Of a stretch of DNA of 64,000 bases, positions 1-9,334 are shown one piece after another. Each line of letters opens with the position of its first letter. The first letter of the stretch is position 1. Both the position numbers and the translations under genes were made by a program. The stretch is from SLST01 sp964458555 (lineage in GTDB: Bacteria; Spirochaetota; Spirochaetia; DSM-27196; SLST01): the NCBI GenBank assembly GCA_964458555.1, contig CAYWJH010000001.1:1-64000 (forward strand). The letters are read 5' to 3'. Below the pieces are notes generated by a model, which saw nothing but the letters and a program-made list of their open reading frames with translations, was not told the DNA's origin and made no database searches.

Positions 1-1
1 G

Positions 2-148
2 CACGCGCGCAAAATGCTCGTATTCGAGACGCTGAGGCGGCTGGGCGTGCCGCGGGCCTGGCTCAGGGCGGGAGGATACGGCGAGCACGCGTGGGAGCCG
101 TACCCGGGGTTTCTCGCGTACGCGCTGACGCACCCGCCGCAGCGGTGA
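2..148 (+). CDS. C-terminal end of a possible histone-deacetylase-like amidohydrolase (5' partial)
   Basis: The frame is open from the left edge to TGA at 146-148 and gives the last 48 residues of a protein. The pattern RKMLVFETLRRLGVP, then AGGYGEHAW and EPYPGFL, resembles the end of bacterial class I/II deacetylase-like (AcuC/HDAC fold) enzymes, where a GGYG segment follows a conserved helix. Too little is present to see any zinc ligand, so the family call is tentative. The next gene starts 25 bases downstream on the same strand, so co-transcription is possible. Confidence 0.4.
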   Translation, partial: HARKMLVFETLRRLGVPRAWLRAGGYGEHAWEPYPGFLAYALTHPPQR

Positions 149-173
149 CCCGCACCCCCGACGAGGAGACGAT

Positions 174-3100
174 ATGCACACACTCGAACCCACGATCTTC
201 GCCTGCCCGCCTGCGACGTGGCGGGGTGCCTACTTCTGGAGCATCAACGACCGCGTAGACGAGCGCCGCATTCGCGAGCAGGTGCGGCACATGCACCGGC
301 AGGGGCAGGGCGGGGCGTTCTACCACCCGCGCGCAGGTATGACCGACGCGTACCTCTCCCGGCGCTTCTTCGAGGGCGTCGACGCCGCGCTTTCCGAGAG
401 CCGGTCGCAGGGGATGCTCTTCTACCTCTACGACGAGGATCGCTTCCCGTCCGGATTCGCCGGCGGGTACGTCATGGAGGCCGATGAACGGCACGCGGCG
501 CTGCAGCTCGTCCGGACGGTCCCCGAGGGCGGCGGCGTCGCCTCCTACGACGTGGTACCCGTCGCGGCGACGACTCGCTTCGCTAACCGACCCTTTCCCA
601 GCCTTCTCAGCGAGGAGGCGGTGGCCGAGTTCATCCGGGTTACCTACGACGCGTACGCCGCGCGCTACGGCCGGCTCTTCGGCGGCGAGATTCCGGCGAT
701 CTTCACCGACGAGCCGAACGTGCGCACCGACCGACGCGTCGTCGCGCTTCCCTGGGCCGCCGACTTCGCCGATGTCTTCCGCGAACGCAAGGGCTACGAC
801 ATCGCCGACGAGCTTGACGCGCTCTTCGAGGGAGGCGGCGAGGCGCAGCGCGTCCGTTACGACTACTGGGAGGTGATCGCCTCGCTCTTCGAAAAGCGGT
901 TCACCGCGCAGATCGCGCGCTGGTGCGACGAGCACGGCATCATGTTTACCGGGCACTTCTGGGAGCACTCCTTTCCCAACCCCACGTTCACCGGCAGCGT
1001 CATGCCGAACTACGCTCGGATGCAGGCACCCGGAATCGACATGCTCTTCCATCCCGACTGGACCGCCGGTCGGGCGGAGGTCCAATTCGGCAACAACCTC
1101 ATCGCGCGCGAGCTCGTCAGCGTGGGCAATCAGCTCGGCAAGCGCCGTCTGCTCTCCGAGACGCACGGCGCCGGCGGCTGGGACTACGAGTTCTCCGCGA
1201 TGAAGCGGATGCTCGACTGGCAGTTCGCCCATGGGATCAACCTCGTCTGCCAGCATCTCTACCACTACAGCCTCCGAGGCTACCGCAAGCGTGACTTTCC
1301 GCAGTCGTTCGGCGCGCACCAGCCGTGGTCCGAGTCGTACCGCCTGCTCGGCGACTACATCGGCCGTCTCAGCTACGCCGTGAGCGCGGGCACACAGCGC
1401 TCGGACGTCCTCGTGCTTCACCCCGCCGGGTCGACGTGGACCGAGTGGGATCCGCTCGCCCCGGACCCTGCCGCAGAGCCGGTGATCGAGTCGATCAACG
1501 CCGGCATCGCCGGGGTCCTCGCGACGCTGTCGTCGAACCAGATCGCGCACGACCTGGGCGACGAGCATCTGCTCGAACGCCACGGCTCGGTGGGTCCCGG
1601 GCCGACGCTCGTCGTCGGCAGGATGGCGTATCGCGTCGTCGTCCTGCCTGCGATGACCACGATCCGCACCGAGACGCTTCAGCTGCTCTCCGAATTCGTG
1701 ACCGCCGGCGGGCTCGTCCTCGGTGCCGGGCGTGCGCCCGAGTTGCTCGACGGTCGCCCGGCGCCGCGGCTCGCGGGTCAGCTCGACCTCGGCGATCCGG
1801 TTTCCGGCGAAGGGCTCGCAGCGGCGCTCATCGAAGCGGGCGTGGAGCACCTTCGCGTGCACTCGGTCTCCGGTCCGAGGGAGTCGCTCTTCTACCAGCG
1901 CCGCGAAACCGATTCGGAGGAGATCCTCTTCCTCGCGAACGTCGACCGGTCGCAGAGCGTGTCGGTCGCGCTCGACGAGGAGCTCGCCGGCGGCGAACGC
2001 TGGGATCCGGTCGACGGCACGATCACGACGCTCGGTCCTCAGCACTCGGGTAGCCGGACGTTCGTGCTTCCCGCCGCCGGATCGCTCCTCGTCCGTGTTC
2101 CCGCCGCCGGCGCCCGCAGCTGCGCTGTTCACCTGCCCGAGCTGCAGTCGTACGGGTCGGTGGGTATCGAGCCGGACGCGTGGCACGTCGAGCAGCTGGG
2201 GATGAACGCGCTCGTCCTCAAGCGATGCCGCGCGAGGATGAACGACGACGAGTGGGGCGAGGAGATGGGTGTGCTCGACGCCGACGACCGTCTGCGCGAC
2301 GAGCTCGGCGTCGAGCGCCGCTCGATCGGTGCGCGGCAACCGTGGATGTACTCGGACGAGGACCGCTCGGTGACCGCCGCGGTGAGCGCACGGTTCACCT
2401 TCGACATCGCGGGGTTACCCGAAGGCAGGCTCGCGCTCGCGCTCGAAGACCCCGAACGCGTCGCGATCGCGGTCAACGGCTCGGCTGTACCCGCCACCGG
2501 CGGGGAGTGGTATCGGGACGAGGCGTTCCGGCTCGTCGATATCCGTGAGCGGTGCACGACCGGCGAAAACACCGTGGAGCTCGCGTGGAGCGACTACGGC
2601 ATCGACGACGGGATGGAATGGATCTACGTCGTGGGCGACTTCGCGCTCGCCGGCGCGGGGGCGCGTGAGGCCGGCGCCGCGCCNNNNNNNNNNNNNNNNN
2701 NNNNNNNNNNNNNNNNNNNNNNNNNNNNNNNNNNNNNNNNNNNNNNNNNNNNNNNNNNNNNNNNNNNNNNNNNNNNNNNNNNNTCGTGGGCGACTTCGCG
2801 CTCGCCGGCGCGGGGGCGCGTGAGGCCGGCGCCGCGCCGGCCGGTTTCGCGATCGTCTCCGCGAGTCCGCTCACCGTGGGCGAGTGGACCGCGCAGGGTA
2901 GGCCGTACTACTCGGGCTCGGCACGGTACGAGGCGACCGTCGACCTGCCCGACGACGTACCGGCGCCCGGCGAACGCGCGGTCACGCTCGAGCTCGAGGG
3001 AGTAGACGCGATCGCGGTCGACGTCGCGGTGAACGAGCAGCCGGCCGGCACGCTCGGCTGGGAGCCATGGACCCTCGACATCGGCAGCCTCGTGCACCCG

Positions 3101-3283
3101 GGGGCGAACCGGATCACGCTCGTCGTGCACAACTCGATGCAGAACCTGCTCGGTCCCCACGACGAGGAGGGACGACGCGGCATCGTGACCCCTGGCTCCT
3201 TCGGCGGAACCGAGGACACGTACTTCGACGAGACGAGGTTCGACGGGACCGCTCGGCTGAGGCTCTATCGGCCCGTCGGCTGA
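174..3283 (+). CDS. Large GH106-like glycoside hydrolase with C-terminal beta-sandwich (interrupted only by an assembly gap)
   Basis: Probably a cytoplasmic glycosidase, since no signal peptide is visible. The N-terminus has the pattern of GH106-like (alpha-L-rhamnosidase-related) proteins: WRGAYFWSIND, then a helix leading to GGAFYHPRAGMT, LYDEDRFPSGFAGG at about residues 84-97 and PAIFTDEP near 175, which carries plausible acidic catalytic residues. The C-terminal 200-300 residues look like a jelly-roll sugar-binding region (GTLGWEPWTLDIG, NRITLVVHNS). A 100-N gap lies at 2684-2783. The 55 bases before it (2629-2683) are repeated exactly after it (2784-2838). Collapsing the duplicate and the Ns puts both halves in one frame and gives a protein of 984 residues. 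The 3' end overlaps the convergent MFS gene by 19 bases. GH106 is the nearest recognised family; the substrate is unknown. Confidence 0.8.
2684..2783. other. Scaffold gap of 100 Ns
   Basis: Exactly 100 unknown bases, the conventional placeholder for a gap of unknown size. Both flanks carry the same 55-base sequence (2629-2683 and 2784-2838). The two contigs probably overlapped here, so no real sequence need be missing. Confidence 0.95.
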
Positions 3284-4422
3284 GAACGGCCCGCTCCTGC
3301 GCGCCGTGCGACGAGGAAGAGCGCGAGGAAGGCGAGCTCGGCCAGCCCTCCTGCCAGGAATACGTCGGCCGCGCTCATGGATCGGTAGAGGACCCCGCCG
3401 AGCAGCGCTCCCGTGACTCCTGCAGCGCCCATGTGGGTGCTCGAGAAGAGCGCCTGCGCGGTCGCCCGCATGCCCTTCGGCGCGAGCTCGCGCGCGATCG
3501 AGACGCCGGCGACGAGGAAGAGCGAGAACGTCAGGCCGTGCATCAGCTGGGGCAGGAGCGCGAGCAGCGGGTCGGAGATGATCCCGTAGAGCACCATTCG
3601 TACGCCCGTCCCGCCCATCGCGACGAGGATGAGCGAAAGCGGCCGCACGCGCCGCAGGAGCCGATCGGCGAGGCCGAAAACGACGAGCTCGCTCACCGTG
3701 GAGACGGCGAGCGCGACCCCTCGAAGCGTGCCCGACGCGCCGATCGAGTTCAGGTAGATGAACAGGTAGTGATGGATGAAGGTGCTGCCGGTGCCGGCGA
3801 CGAACACGGTGAGGAGGAAGTACCTCCAACGCGGGTCCTTCGCGATCGAGGCGAAGCCGGAGAAGATGTCGGATCCGAGCCGTGTCCTCGGGATGCGGAG
3901 CGTGAAGCTGGCGAAGAACAGACCCACCATCAGCACGCCGTAGACGGGAAACACCGACGGCAGGCCCACCCGATCGACGACGACGCCCACGACCGGCGCT
4001 GCCACGCCCCACCCGACCGCGCCCCACAGGCGAACCCGCCCGTAGCGCTCCTGCCGGTCGCCGAGGTCCTCGAGCACCGCGTGGTCGAGCATAGGACCGA
4101 CCGGGGCCACCGCGAGCGAGAACGCACCGACGACCGGGATGAGCAGCGCAAAGCTCGAGGCGGCGAGGAAGACCTGGGCGCTTGCCGCAGCGAGGAGCAT
4201 CGCGAGCCCGAGGACGAGGCGGTGGCGACCGGTGGCGTCGGCAACCGCGCCCCACAGCGAGGCGCCCAGGACGCTGCCGGCCGGCCACAGCGCGGCGAGG
4301 AAGCCGAGGCGGGCGCCGGTCACGCCGAGCGTCTCGTAGTAGAGGGTGAGGACCGGCAGGACGGCGGCGTTCGCCGCGTAGAAGAGCAGGTAGACCGCGG
4401 TGCCGCGGCGCGAAGCGAGCAT
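3265..4422 (-). CDS. MFS transporter
   Basis: 385-residue integral membrane protein, the usual size for a 12-helix major facilitator. The first half has the short basic loop DATGRHRL between helices 2 and 3, a variant of the MFS A motif, and the sequence alternates hydrophobic segments throughout (AVYLLFYAANAAVLPVL, then LGFLAALWPAGSVLGASLWG). It resembles the MFS_1-like/LacY-related group of sugar or nucleoside proton symporters, but the substrate cannot be read. It converges on the glycoside hydrolase with a 19-base overlap and is divergent from the ABC-2 operon. A TAGCGT hexamer ends 6 bases before the ATG, consistent with a leaderless start. A role in taking up products of the neighbouring hydrolase is inference. 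Confidence 0.85.
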   Translation of the reverse strand: MLASRRGTAVYLLFYAANAAVLPVLTLYYETLGVTGARLGFLAALWPAGSVLGASLWGAVADATGRHRLVLGLAMLLAAASAQVFLAASSFALLIPVVGAFSLAVAPVGPMLDHAVLEDLGDRQERYGRVRLWGAVGWGVAAPVVGVVVDRVGLPSVFPVYGVLMVGLFFASFTLRIPRTRLGSDIFSGFASIAKDPRWRYFLLTVFVAGTGSTFIHHYLFIYLNSIGASGTLRGVALAVSTVSELVVFGLADRLLRRVRPLSLILVAMGGTGVRMVLYGIISDPLLALLPQLMHGLTFSLFLVAGVSIARELAPKGMRATAQALFSSTHMGAAGVTGALLGGVLYRSMSAADVFLAGGLAELAFLALFLVARRAGAGRSQPTGR

Positions 4423-4464
4423 CCGCCTACGCTACACGAGCGCGGGCGGTTGGAAAATACCCTG

Positions 4465-4508
4465 TAGACAGCGGTGGTCGTTTGTACTATAGTAGTAGTA
4501 CAAACGAC
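4465..4508 (+). promoter_or_regulatory. Promoter overlapped by a perfect 13-bp inverted-repeat operator
   Basis: A -35-like TAGACA (4465-4470) is separated by 17 bp from a -10 TATAGT (4488-4493). The -10 sits inside a perfect palindrome with arms GTCGTTTGTACTA (4477-4489) and TAGTACAAACGAC (4496-4508) around a 6-base spacer. A dimeric repressor bound here would block RNA polymerase at the ABC-2 operon. The GTACTA/TAGTAC arms recall YtrA-type GntR regulators that control ABC exporters. No regulator gene lies next to it in this window. Confidence 0.8.
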
Positions 4509-4521
4509 AGGGGGTGGTGGT

Positions 4522-5382
4522 ATGAACGCGTCGGCGATCGAAGCGAACGGTATCAGATACTCCTACGGCGAGACGCTCGCCGTGGACGGTATCGGCTTCG
4601 CGGTCCGTCCGGGCGAGGTCGTCGGGTTTCTCGGGCCGAACGGGGCCGGGAAGTCGACGACGGTCAAGCTGCTCACCGGCATGCTGCGGCCGGACGAGGG
4701 GACGATCTCGATGCTCGGTCTCGACGTCTCGCGCGAACCTTCGCGCGTGCACGAGCGCATTGGCGTGTGCTTCGAGGAGAAGAACCTCTACCTCGAGATG
4801 ACCGCGCGCGAGAACCTCGACTTCTTCGCCCGGTTGTTCGGTATCCGCCGCTACGACACCGGCGCGGCGCTGCGGCGGGTGGGGCTCGAGGGACGCATGG
4901 ACGATCGGGTCAAACGCTACTCGAAGGGCATGCGACAGCGGCTGATGGTCGCCCGCGCGCTCGTCAACACGCCGGACGTCCTCTTCCTCGACGAGCCGAC
5001 CGACGGGCTCGACCCGGTCTCTGCGCGCGCGATCCGATCGATCATCATCGAGGAAGCACACCGCGGGGCCGCGGTTTTTCTGACGACCCACGACATGAAC
5101 GAGGCAGATCAGCTCTCCGACCGCGTCGCGTTCATCAACGAGGGCCGCATCGTCGCGTTCGACACGCCGGAGAACCTCAAGCTCGAGCACGGGAGTCGTT
5201 CGGTGCGCGTACGGATTCGAGGCGAGGAAGGGGTGGACGAGCGCGTCGTCCCGCTCGGAGACGGAGAGGCGGGCGAGCTCCTGCGCAGCGTCGCAGACGA
5301 TCCGCGGCTCATGACGATCCACACCGAAGAGGCGAGCCTTGAAGACATCTTCGTGAAGATGACCGGCAGGGGGCTCCTATGA
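4522..5382 (+). CDS. ABC-2 type transporter ATP-binding protein
   Basis: 286-residue ATPase of the DrrA/NatA (ABC-2 exporter) type. It has Walker A GPNGAGKST, a signature-like YSKGMRQRL, Walker B VLFLDEPTDGLDP and switch histidine TTHDMNEAD. The ATG at 4522 is chosen because GGGGTGGTGG lies just upstream and the ATPase fold starts there; earlier in-frame codons lie inside the operator. First gene of a three-gene operon: its stop overlaps the start of the first permease by 4 bases (ATGA). The job is probably export of, or resistance to, a small molecule, or Na+/lipid efflux; the substrate is unknown. Confidence 0.92.
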   Translation: MNASAIEANGIRYSYGETLAVDGIGFAVRPGEVVGFLGPNGAGKSTTVKLLTGMLRPDEGTISMLGLDVSREPSRVHERIGVCFEEKNLYLEMTARENLDFFARLFGIRRYDTGAALRRVGLEGRMDDRVKRYSKGMRQRLMVARALVNTPDVLFLDEPTDGLDPVSARAIRSIIIEEAHRGAAVFLTTHDMNEADQLSDRVAFINEGRIVAFDTPENLKLEHGSRSVRVRIRGEEGVDERVVPLGDGEAGELLRSVADDPRLMTIHTEEASLEDIFVKMTGRGLL

Positions 5383-6482
5383 GCGGCGCGCGCGAGCGCG
5401 CGAGGACGACCCGCCTGGGTGTGCTCGCGACGATCTTCCTCAAGGACCTGAAGCTCTTCGGTCGCGACTGGCTCTTCCTCGCGCTCACGACCGCGAGCGT
5501 CGTCATCTTCGTCGCGCTCTACTACGTTCTGCCAGCGGAGGTGGAGCCGGCGTTTCGGCTGGGCGTACGTGGAACGCAGCTGCGCGATGCGATCGAGGAG
5601 CTCGCCGGCGGCGAGGACGAGGGCGTGCCGCTCGAGTTCTTCGAACGGGCCGATGCGCTTCGCGCGGCGGTCGAGACCGGCGAACTGGATGCCGGCATCG
5701 ACTTTCCCGATACGCTCGCTGGCGACGTCCGCGGCGGCGTACCCGTCACGGTCACCGTCTTCGTCCGGCCCACGCTTGCGCCGGAGTACAGCGGTGCGGT
5801 CTCCACGATGGTCAGGGAGATCGCGTTCGCGATCGCCGGCTACGAGTTACCGGTCGCCGAACCGTCGCAGGAGCGCGTAGTGCTCGGGCCGGACTCGGGA
5901 CCGGTTCCCATGCGCGACCGGATGCGCCCGCTCTACGCGTTCATGGTGCTCATCATGGAGGCGGTCGCGCTCGGGACGCTGATCGCCTCGGAGGTGCAGC
6001 AACGAACGCTCGTTGCGGTGCTCGCGACGCCGGCGCGCGTATCGGATGTCCTGCTTTCCAAGGGGGCTTTGGGCACGCTGCTCGCGTTCACAGAGTCGGC
6101 GATCGTCCTCCTGCTCATCCGGGGCTTCGGGCCGACCCCGGGACTCGTAGCCGTGGCGCTGTTCCTCGGTGCAATCCTGGTGACCGGAGTCGCGATGATC
6201 GCCGGCTCGGCGGGCAAGGACCTCGTGGGGACCATGCTGAACGGGATGGTGATTCTCTTGCCGCTCGCCGTGCCCGCGTTCGCCGTGCTCTTCCCGGGGA
6301 GTCCGGGGTTCTGGGTGAGGATCATACCTTCGTACGGCCTCGTGCGCGCGGTGCTGGATGCGTCGGTCAACGGGTTCGGCTGGGTGGAGAGCCTCCCGGA
6401 GCTCGGGATGCTCGCCGCCTGGTGCGTCGTGATCGCGGGGCTCGGCGTCGTCGTCCTGCGGCGCCGAATGGGGGGAGTATGA
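5379..6482 (+). CDS. ABC-2 type transporter permease (first subunit)
   Basis: 367-residue membrane subunit. One N-terminal helix (DWLFLALTTASVVIFVALYYVL) is followed by an external domain of about 150 residues and then a cluster of five or six helices in the second half, the normal ABC-2 permease topology. It overlaps the ATPase stop and the next permease start by ATGA junctions, so the three products are probably made in step as a complex with a heterodimeric permease. Transcription would come from the operator-controlled promoter near 4490. Confidence 0.88.
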   Translation: MSGARERARTTRLGVLATIFLKDLKLFGRDWLFLALTTASVVIFVALYYVLPAEVEPAFRLGVRGTQLRDAIEELAGGEDEGVPLEFFERADALRAAVETGELDAGIDFPDTLAGDVRGGVPVTVTVFVRPTLAPEYSGAVSTMVREIAFAIAGYELPVAEPSQERVVLGPDSGPVPMRDRMRPLYAFMVLIMEAVALGTLIASEVQQRTLVAVLATPARVSDVLLSKGALGTLLAFTESAIVLLLIRGFGPTPGLVAVALFLGAILVTGVAMIAGSAGKDLVGTMLNGMVILLPLAVPAFAVLFPGSPGFWVRIIPSYGLVRAVLDASVNGFGWVESLPELGMLAAWCVVIAGLGVVVLRRRMGGV

Positions 6483-7546
6483 AGCTGCGAAACGCGGCGC
6501 TCGTAGCCGGGAAGGAATTCGCCGTCGGGCCGCGCGGGATGATGTTCGTGTTCGTGCTCGTAGTACCGTTACTGATCACGTTGATCGTCAGGCTGGTCTT
6601 CGGCGGGTTGGCCTCGCCGACGCCCCGTCTCGGCGTGGTCGATGAGGGCGCGTCTTCGTTCGTGAGCCTCGCCGGGGAAGCGGCGACGCTCGAGGTGGAG
6701 CGCTACCCGAGCGAGGAGCGCCTGCGCGCGGCGGTAGCGGCCAACGACGAGGACGCCGGACTCGTTCTGCAGTCGGGGTTCGACGAGATGGTTCGCGGCG
6801 GGAAGCGGCCCGAACTGAGGTTCTTCGTCAGCGGCAGGGCGGACGAGGTCGATCGGTCTCTCGTCGCCGTGGAGGTGATCGACCTCGTGCGCGCGATCGC
6901 CGGCCAGCCGTCGCCGCTCGAGGTACAGACCGTCACCGTGGGCGACGTTCCCTCGGTGCCCCTCGAGGAGCGCTTCGTGCCGCTACTCGTCCTCGTCGCA
7001 GTCGCGTTCGCCGGCGTCTTCCTGCCCGGCTCGGCGATCGTGCAGGAGCGCGAGGCCGGGACGCTCCGGGCGCTGCTCGTGACTCCGGTCACCGTGGGTG
7101 AGGTGCTCGGCGGGAAGGGCGTCGTCGGCTTCGTGCTCGCGCTCGGCGTGGGCGCGCTCACCCTGCTCGCAAACGGTGGGTTCACGGGGCAGACGCTCAG
7201 TATCCTCCTCGTGCTCGTCGTGGCTGCCGTCATGTGCGTCGAGATCGGCCTGCTCGTAGGGTCGGCGGTACCGACGATGACCGCCCTGTTCAGCGTCTGG
7301 AAGTCCGGCGGCCTGATCCTGTTCGCGCCCGCGATTCTCTTCCTCTTCCCCGGAGTGCCGGAGTGGATCGCGATGATCTTCCCCACCTATTACTTCATGG
7401 GACCGCTGTACGATATCGTGGTTTCCGGAGCGTCGCTCGCAGACCAGCTCGTAGAGCTTGCCGCCGCCGTCGCGATCTGCATCGCGCTCGTGCCGCCGAC
7501 CGGTATCCTCGCGATACGCATGGAGAACCGTCTGGCGCGTACGTAG
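6479..7546 (+). CDS. ABC-2 type transporter permease (second subunit)
   Basis: 355-residue paralogue of the preceding permease with the same plan: a first helix (MMFVFVLVVPLLITLIVRLVF), a long extracytoplasmic loop, and a C-terminal helix bundle containing FLPGSAIVQEREAGTLRALL. The loop EREAGTL before the helix bundle is typical of ABC-2 permeases. The ATG at 6479 lies within the preceding stop (ATGA). Last gene of the operon; the next gene has its own start signal. Confidence 0.88.
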   Translation: MKLRNAALVAGKEFAVGPRGMMFVFVLVVPLLITLIVRLVFGGLASPTPRLGVVDEGASSFVSLAGEAATLEVERYPSEERLRAAVAANDEDAGLVLQSGFDEMVRGGKRPELRFFVSGRADEVDRSLVAVEVIDLVRAIAGQPSPLEVQTVTVGDVPSVPLEERFVPLLVLVAVAFAGVFLPGSAIVQEREAGTLRALLVTPVTVGEVLGGKGVVGFVLALGVGALTLLANGGFTGQTLSILLVLVVAAVMCVEIGLLVGSAVPTMTALFSVWKSGGLILFAPAILFLFPGVPEWIAMIFPTYYFMGPLYDIVVSGASLADQLVELAAAVAICIALVPPTGILAIRMENRLART

Positions 7547-7594
7547 GCGGTATGGTCTATGGCAGGCGGTCGGTCTGTCGCCTACCTTACCGCC

Positions 7595-9334
7595 ATGGGC
7601 GTACGCAACCGTGATATCGCCGCGATTCTGAACGAAGTCGCCGACCTGCTCGACATCCAGGACGCGAACGCGTTCCGCGTCCGCTCGTACCGCAACGCCG
7701 CCCGCACGGTCGACGATCTGGAGGAGCAGGTGGCCGACCTCGTCGAGCGAGGCGAGGACCTCTCGTCGCTCCCCGATGTGGGAGACAGCATCGCCGAGAA
7801 GCTCGAAGAGATCGTCCGAAGCGGCCGACTGGAGCAGCTCGACGAGCTGCGCTCGCAGATGGATGCCGATGTCACCGAGCTGCTCGACATCCAGAACCTC
7901 GGGCCGGCCGGCGCGAGGAAGCTCTTCAGCGAGCTCGGCGTGACCGACGCGGAGGGCGTCGTGCGCGCGGCGGAGGAGGGCAGGATCGCCGAGCTCGACG
8001 GGTTCGGCGAGAAGACGCAGGAGCAGCTGCTGCACGACGCGAGACGCTATCTCGAACGCGGCTCGCGCGAGCGCCTTCCGCTCGGCGAGGCAGACCACGT
8101 CGTAACGCCGCTTCTCGAGTATCTGAACGCGAGCTCGAGCATCGACCGGGCGGTCGCCGCCGGAAGCTACCGACGGCGCAAGGAGACCATCGGCGACCTC
8201 GACATCCTCGCCGTCTGCGACGATCGCGAGGCGGCGATGGACGCCTTCGTCGACTACGAGCGCGTCGACAGCGTCGTGTCGCACGGCGAGACCAGGGCGA
8301 CCGTTGTACTCGCCTCCGGGCTGCACGTGGATCTGCGCGCGGTAGGCGAGGAGAGTTACGGAGCGGCGCTCTACTACTTTACCGGCAGCAAGCAGCACAA
8401 CATCGCAACGCGGCGGATCGCGCAGGAGCGAGACCTGAAGATCAACGAGTACGGCGTGTTCGACGGCGACGAGCAGATCGCAGGCCGCACAGAGGAGTCG
8501 GTCTTCGAGGCGATCGATCTGCCCTACATCGTGCCGGAGCTGCGCGAAAACCGTGGCGAGGTGGAGGCGGCGCAGGATGACGCGCTACCGGATCTCATCG
8601 GCCTCGACGAGATCCGGGGCGATCTGCACATGCACTCGACGGCCACCGACGGCAAGAATTCGATTCGCGAGATGGCGCGGGCCGCCGCCGAGCGGGGGTA
8701 CGACTACATCGCGATCACCGACCACTCGAAGCGGGTCTCCATGGCGAACGGGCTCGACGTCGACCGGCTCGAGGAGCAGATCGACGAGATCACCCGGATC
8801 AACGAGGAGATCGACGGCATTCGAGTCTTCTCGGGAATCGAGGTCGATATCCTCGCGGACGGATCGCTCGACCTGCCGGACGAGGTCCTCGCGAGGCTCG
8901 ACGTGGTCATCGCCTCGGTGCACTACGACCGCGACATGTCGCAGGCGCGCATGACCAACCGGATCGTTACGGCGATCACCGAGCACCCGGTCTCGTGCGT
9001 GGGCCACCCCACCGGGCGCATGATCGGCGTGCGCGACGCGTACCCGCTCGACCTCGGGGCGCTCTGCGAGGCCGCCGCCGACGCCGGCGTTGCGCTCGAG
9101 CTGAACGCGAACCCCGAACGCCTCGACCTCACCGACCAGGCGTGCCGGACTGCGGTGGACGCCGGGGTGACGCTTGCGATCGGCACCGACGCGCACAGTA
9201 CCGCCAACCTGGCATTCATGCGCTATGGGGTGGACACCGCGCGCCGGGGCTGGGTCGGGGCGGCGAGTGTGATCAATACGCGCGGCGTCGACGAGGTGGC
9301 GAGCGCGCTCGCGCCGGGAGGCGCCCGTGGCTGA
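7595..9334 (+). CDS. polX: Bacterial PolX: family X DNA polymerase with PHP domain
   Basis: 579-residue gap-filling repair polymerase. N-terminal helix-hairpin-helix regions (FRVRSYRNAARTV; LPDVGDSIAEKLEEI) precede a Pol-beta-like nucleotidyltransferase centre GSYRRRKETIGDLDIL, whose aspartates bind the catalytic metals. A C-terminal PHP phosphoesterase/exonuclease domain starts with GDLHMHSTATDGKNS and continues with ITDHSKR, GIEVDIL, SVHYDRDM, VGHPTGR and GTDAHS, so its metal-binding residues look intact. ATG 7595 is preferred over an ATG 36 bases upstream because the domain starts there and TACCTT ends 6 bases before it. The stop overlaps ligA by 8 bases. Confidence 0.95.
   Translation: MGVRNRDIAAILNEVADLLDIQDANAFRVRSYRNAARTVDDLEEQVADLVERGEDLSSLPDVGDSIAEKLEEIVRSGRLEQLDELRSQMDADVTELLDIQNLGPAGARKLFSELGVTDAEGVVRAAEEGRIAELDGFGEKTQEQLLHDARRYLERGSRERLPLGEADHVVTPLLEYLNASSSIDRAVAAGSYRRRKETIGDLDILAVCDDREAAMDAFVDYERVDSVVSHGETRATVVLASGLHVDLRAVGEESYGAALYYFTGSKQHNIATRRIAQERDLKINEYGVFDGDEQIAGRTEESVFEAIDLPYIVPELRENRGEVEAAQDDALPDLIGLDEIRGDLHMHSTATDGKNSIREMARAAAERGYDYIAITDHSKRVSMANGLDVDRLEEQIDEITRINEEIDGIRVFSGIEVDILADGSLDLPDEVLARLDVVIASVHYDRDMSQARMTNRIVTAITEHPVSCVGHPTGRMIGVRDAYPLDLGALCEAAADAGVALELNANPERLDLTDQACRTAVDAGVTLAIGTDAHSTANLAFMRYGVDTARRGWVGAASVINTRGVDEVASALAPGGARG

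Noticed and set aside
63..2339. 758-codon minus-strand frame opposite the glycoside hydrolase
   Set aside because: Same composition artefact; the plus strand shows recognisable catalytic motifs throughout.
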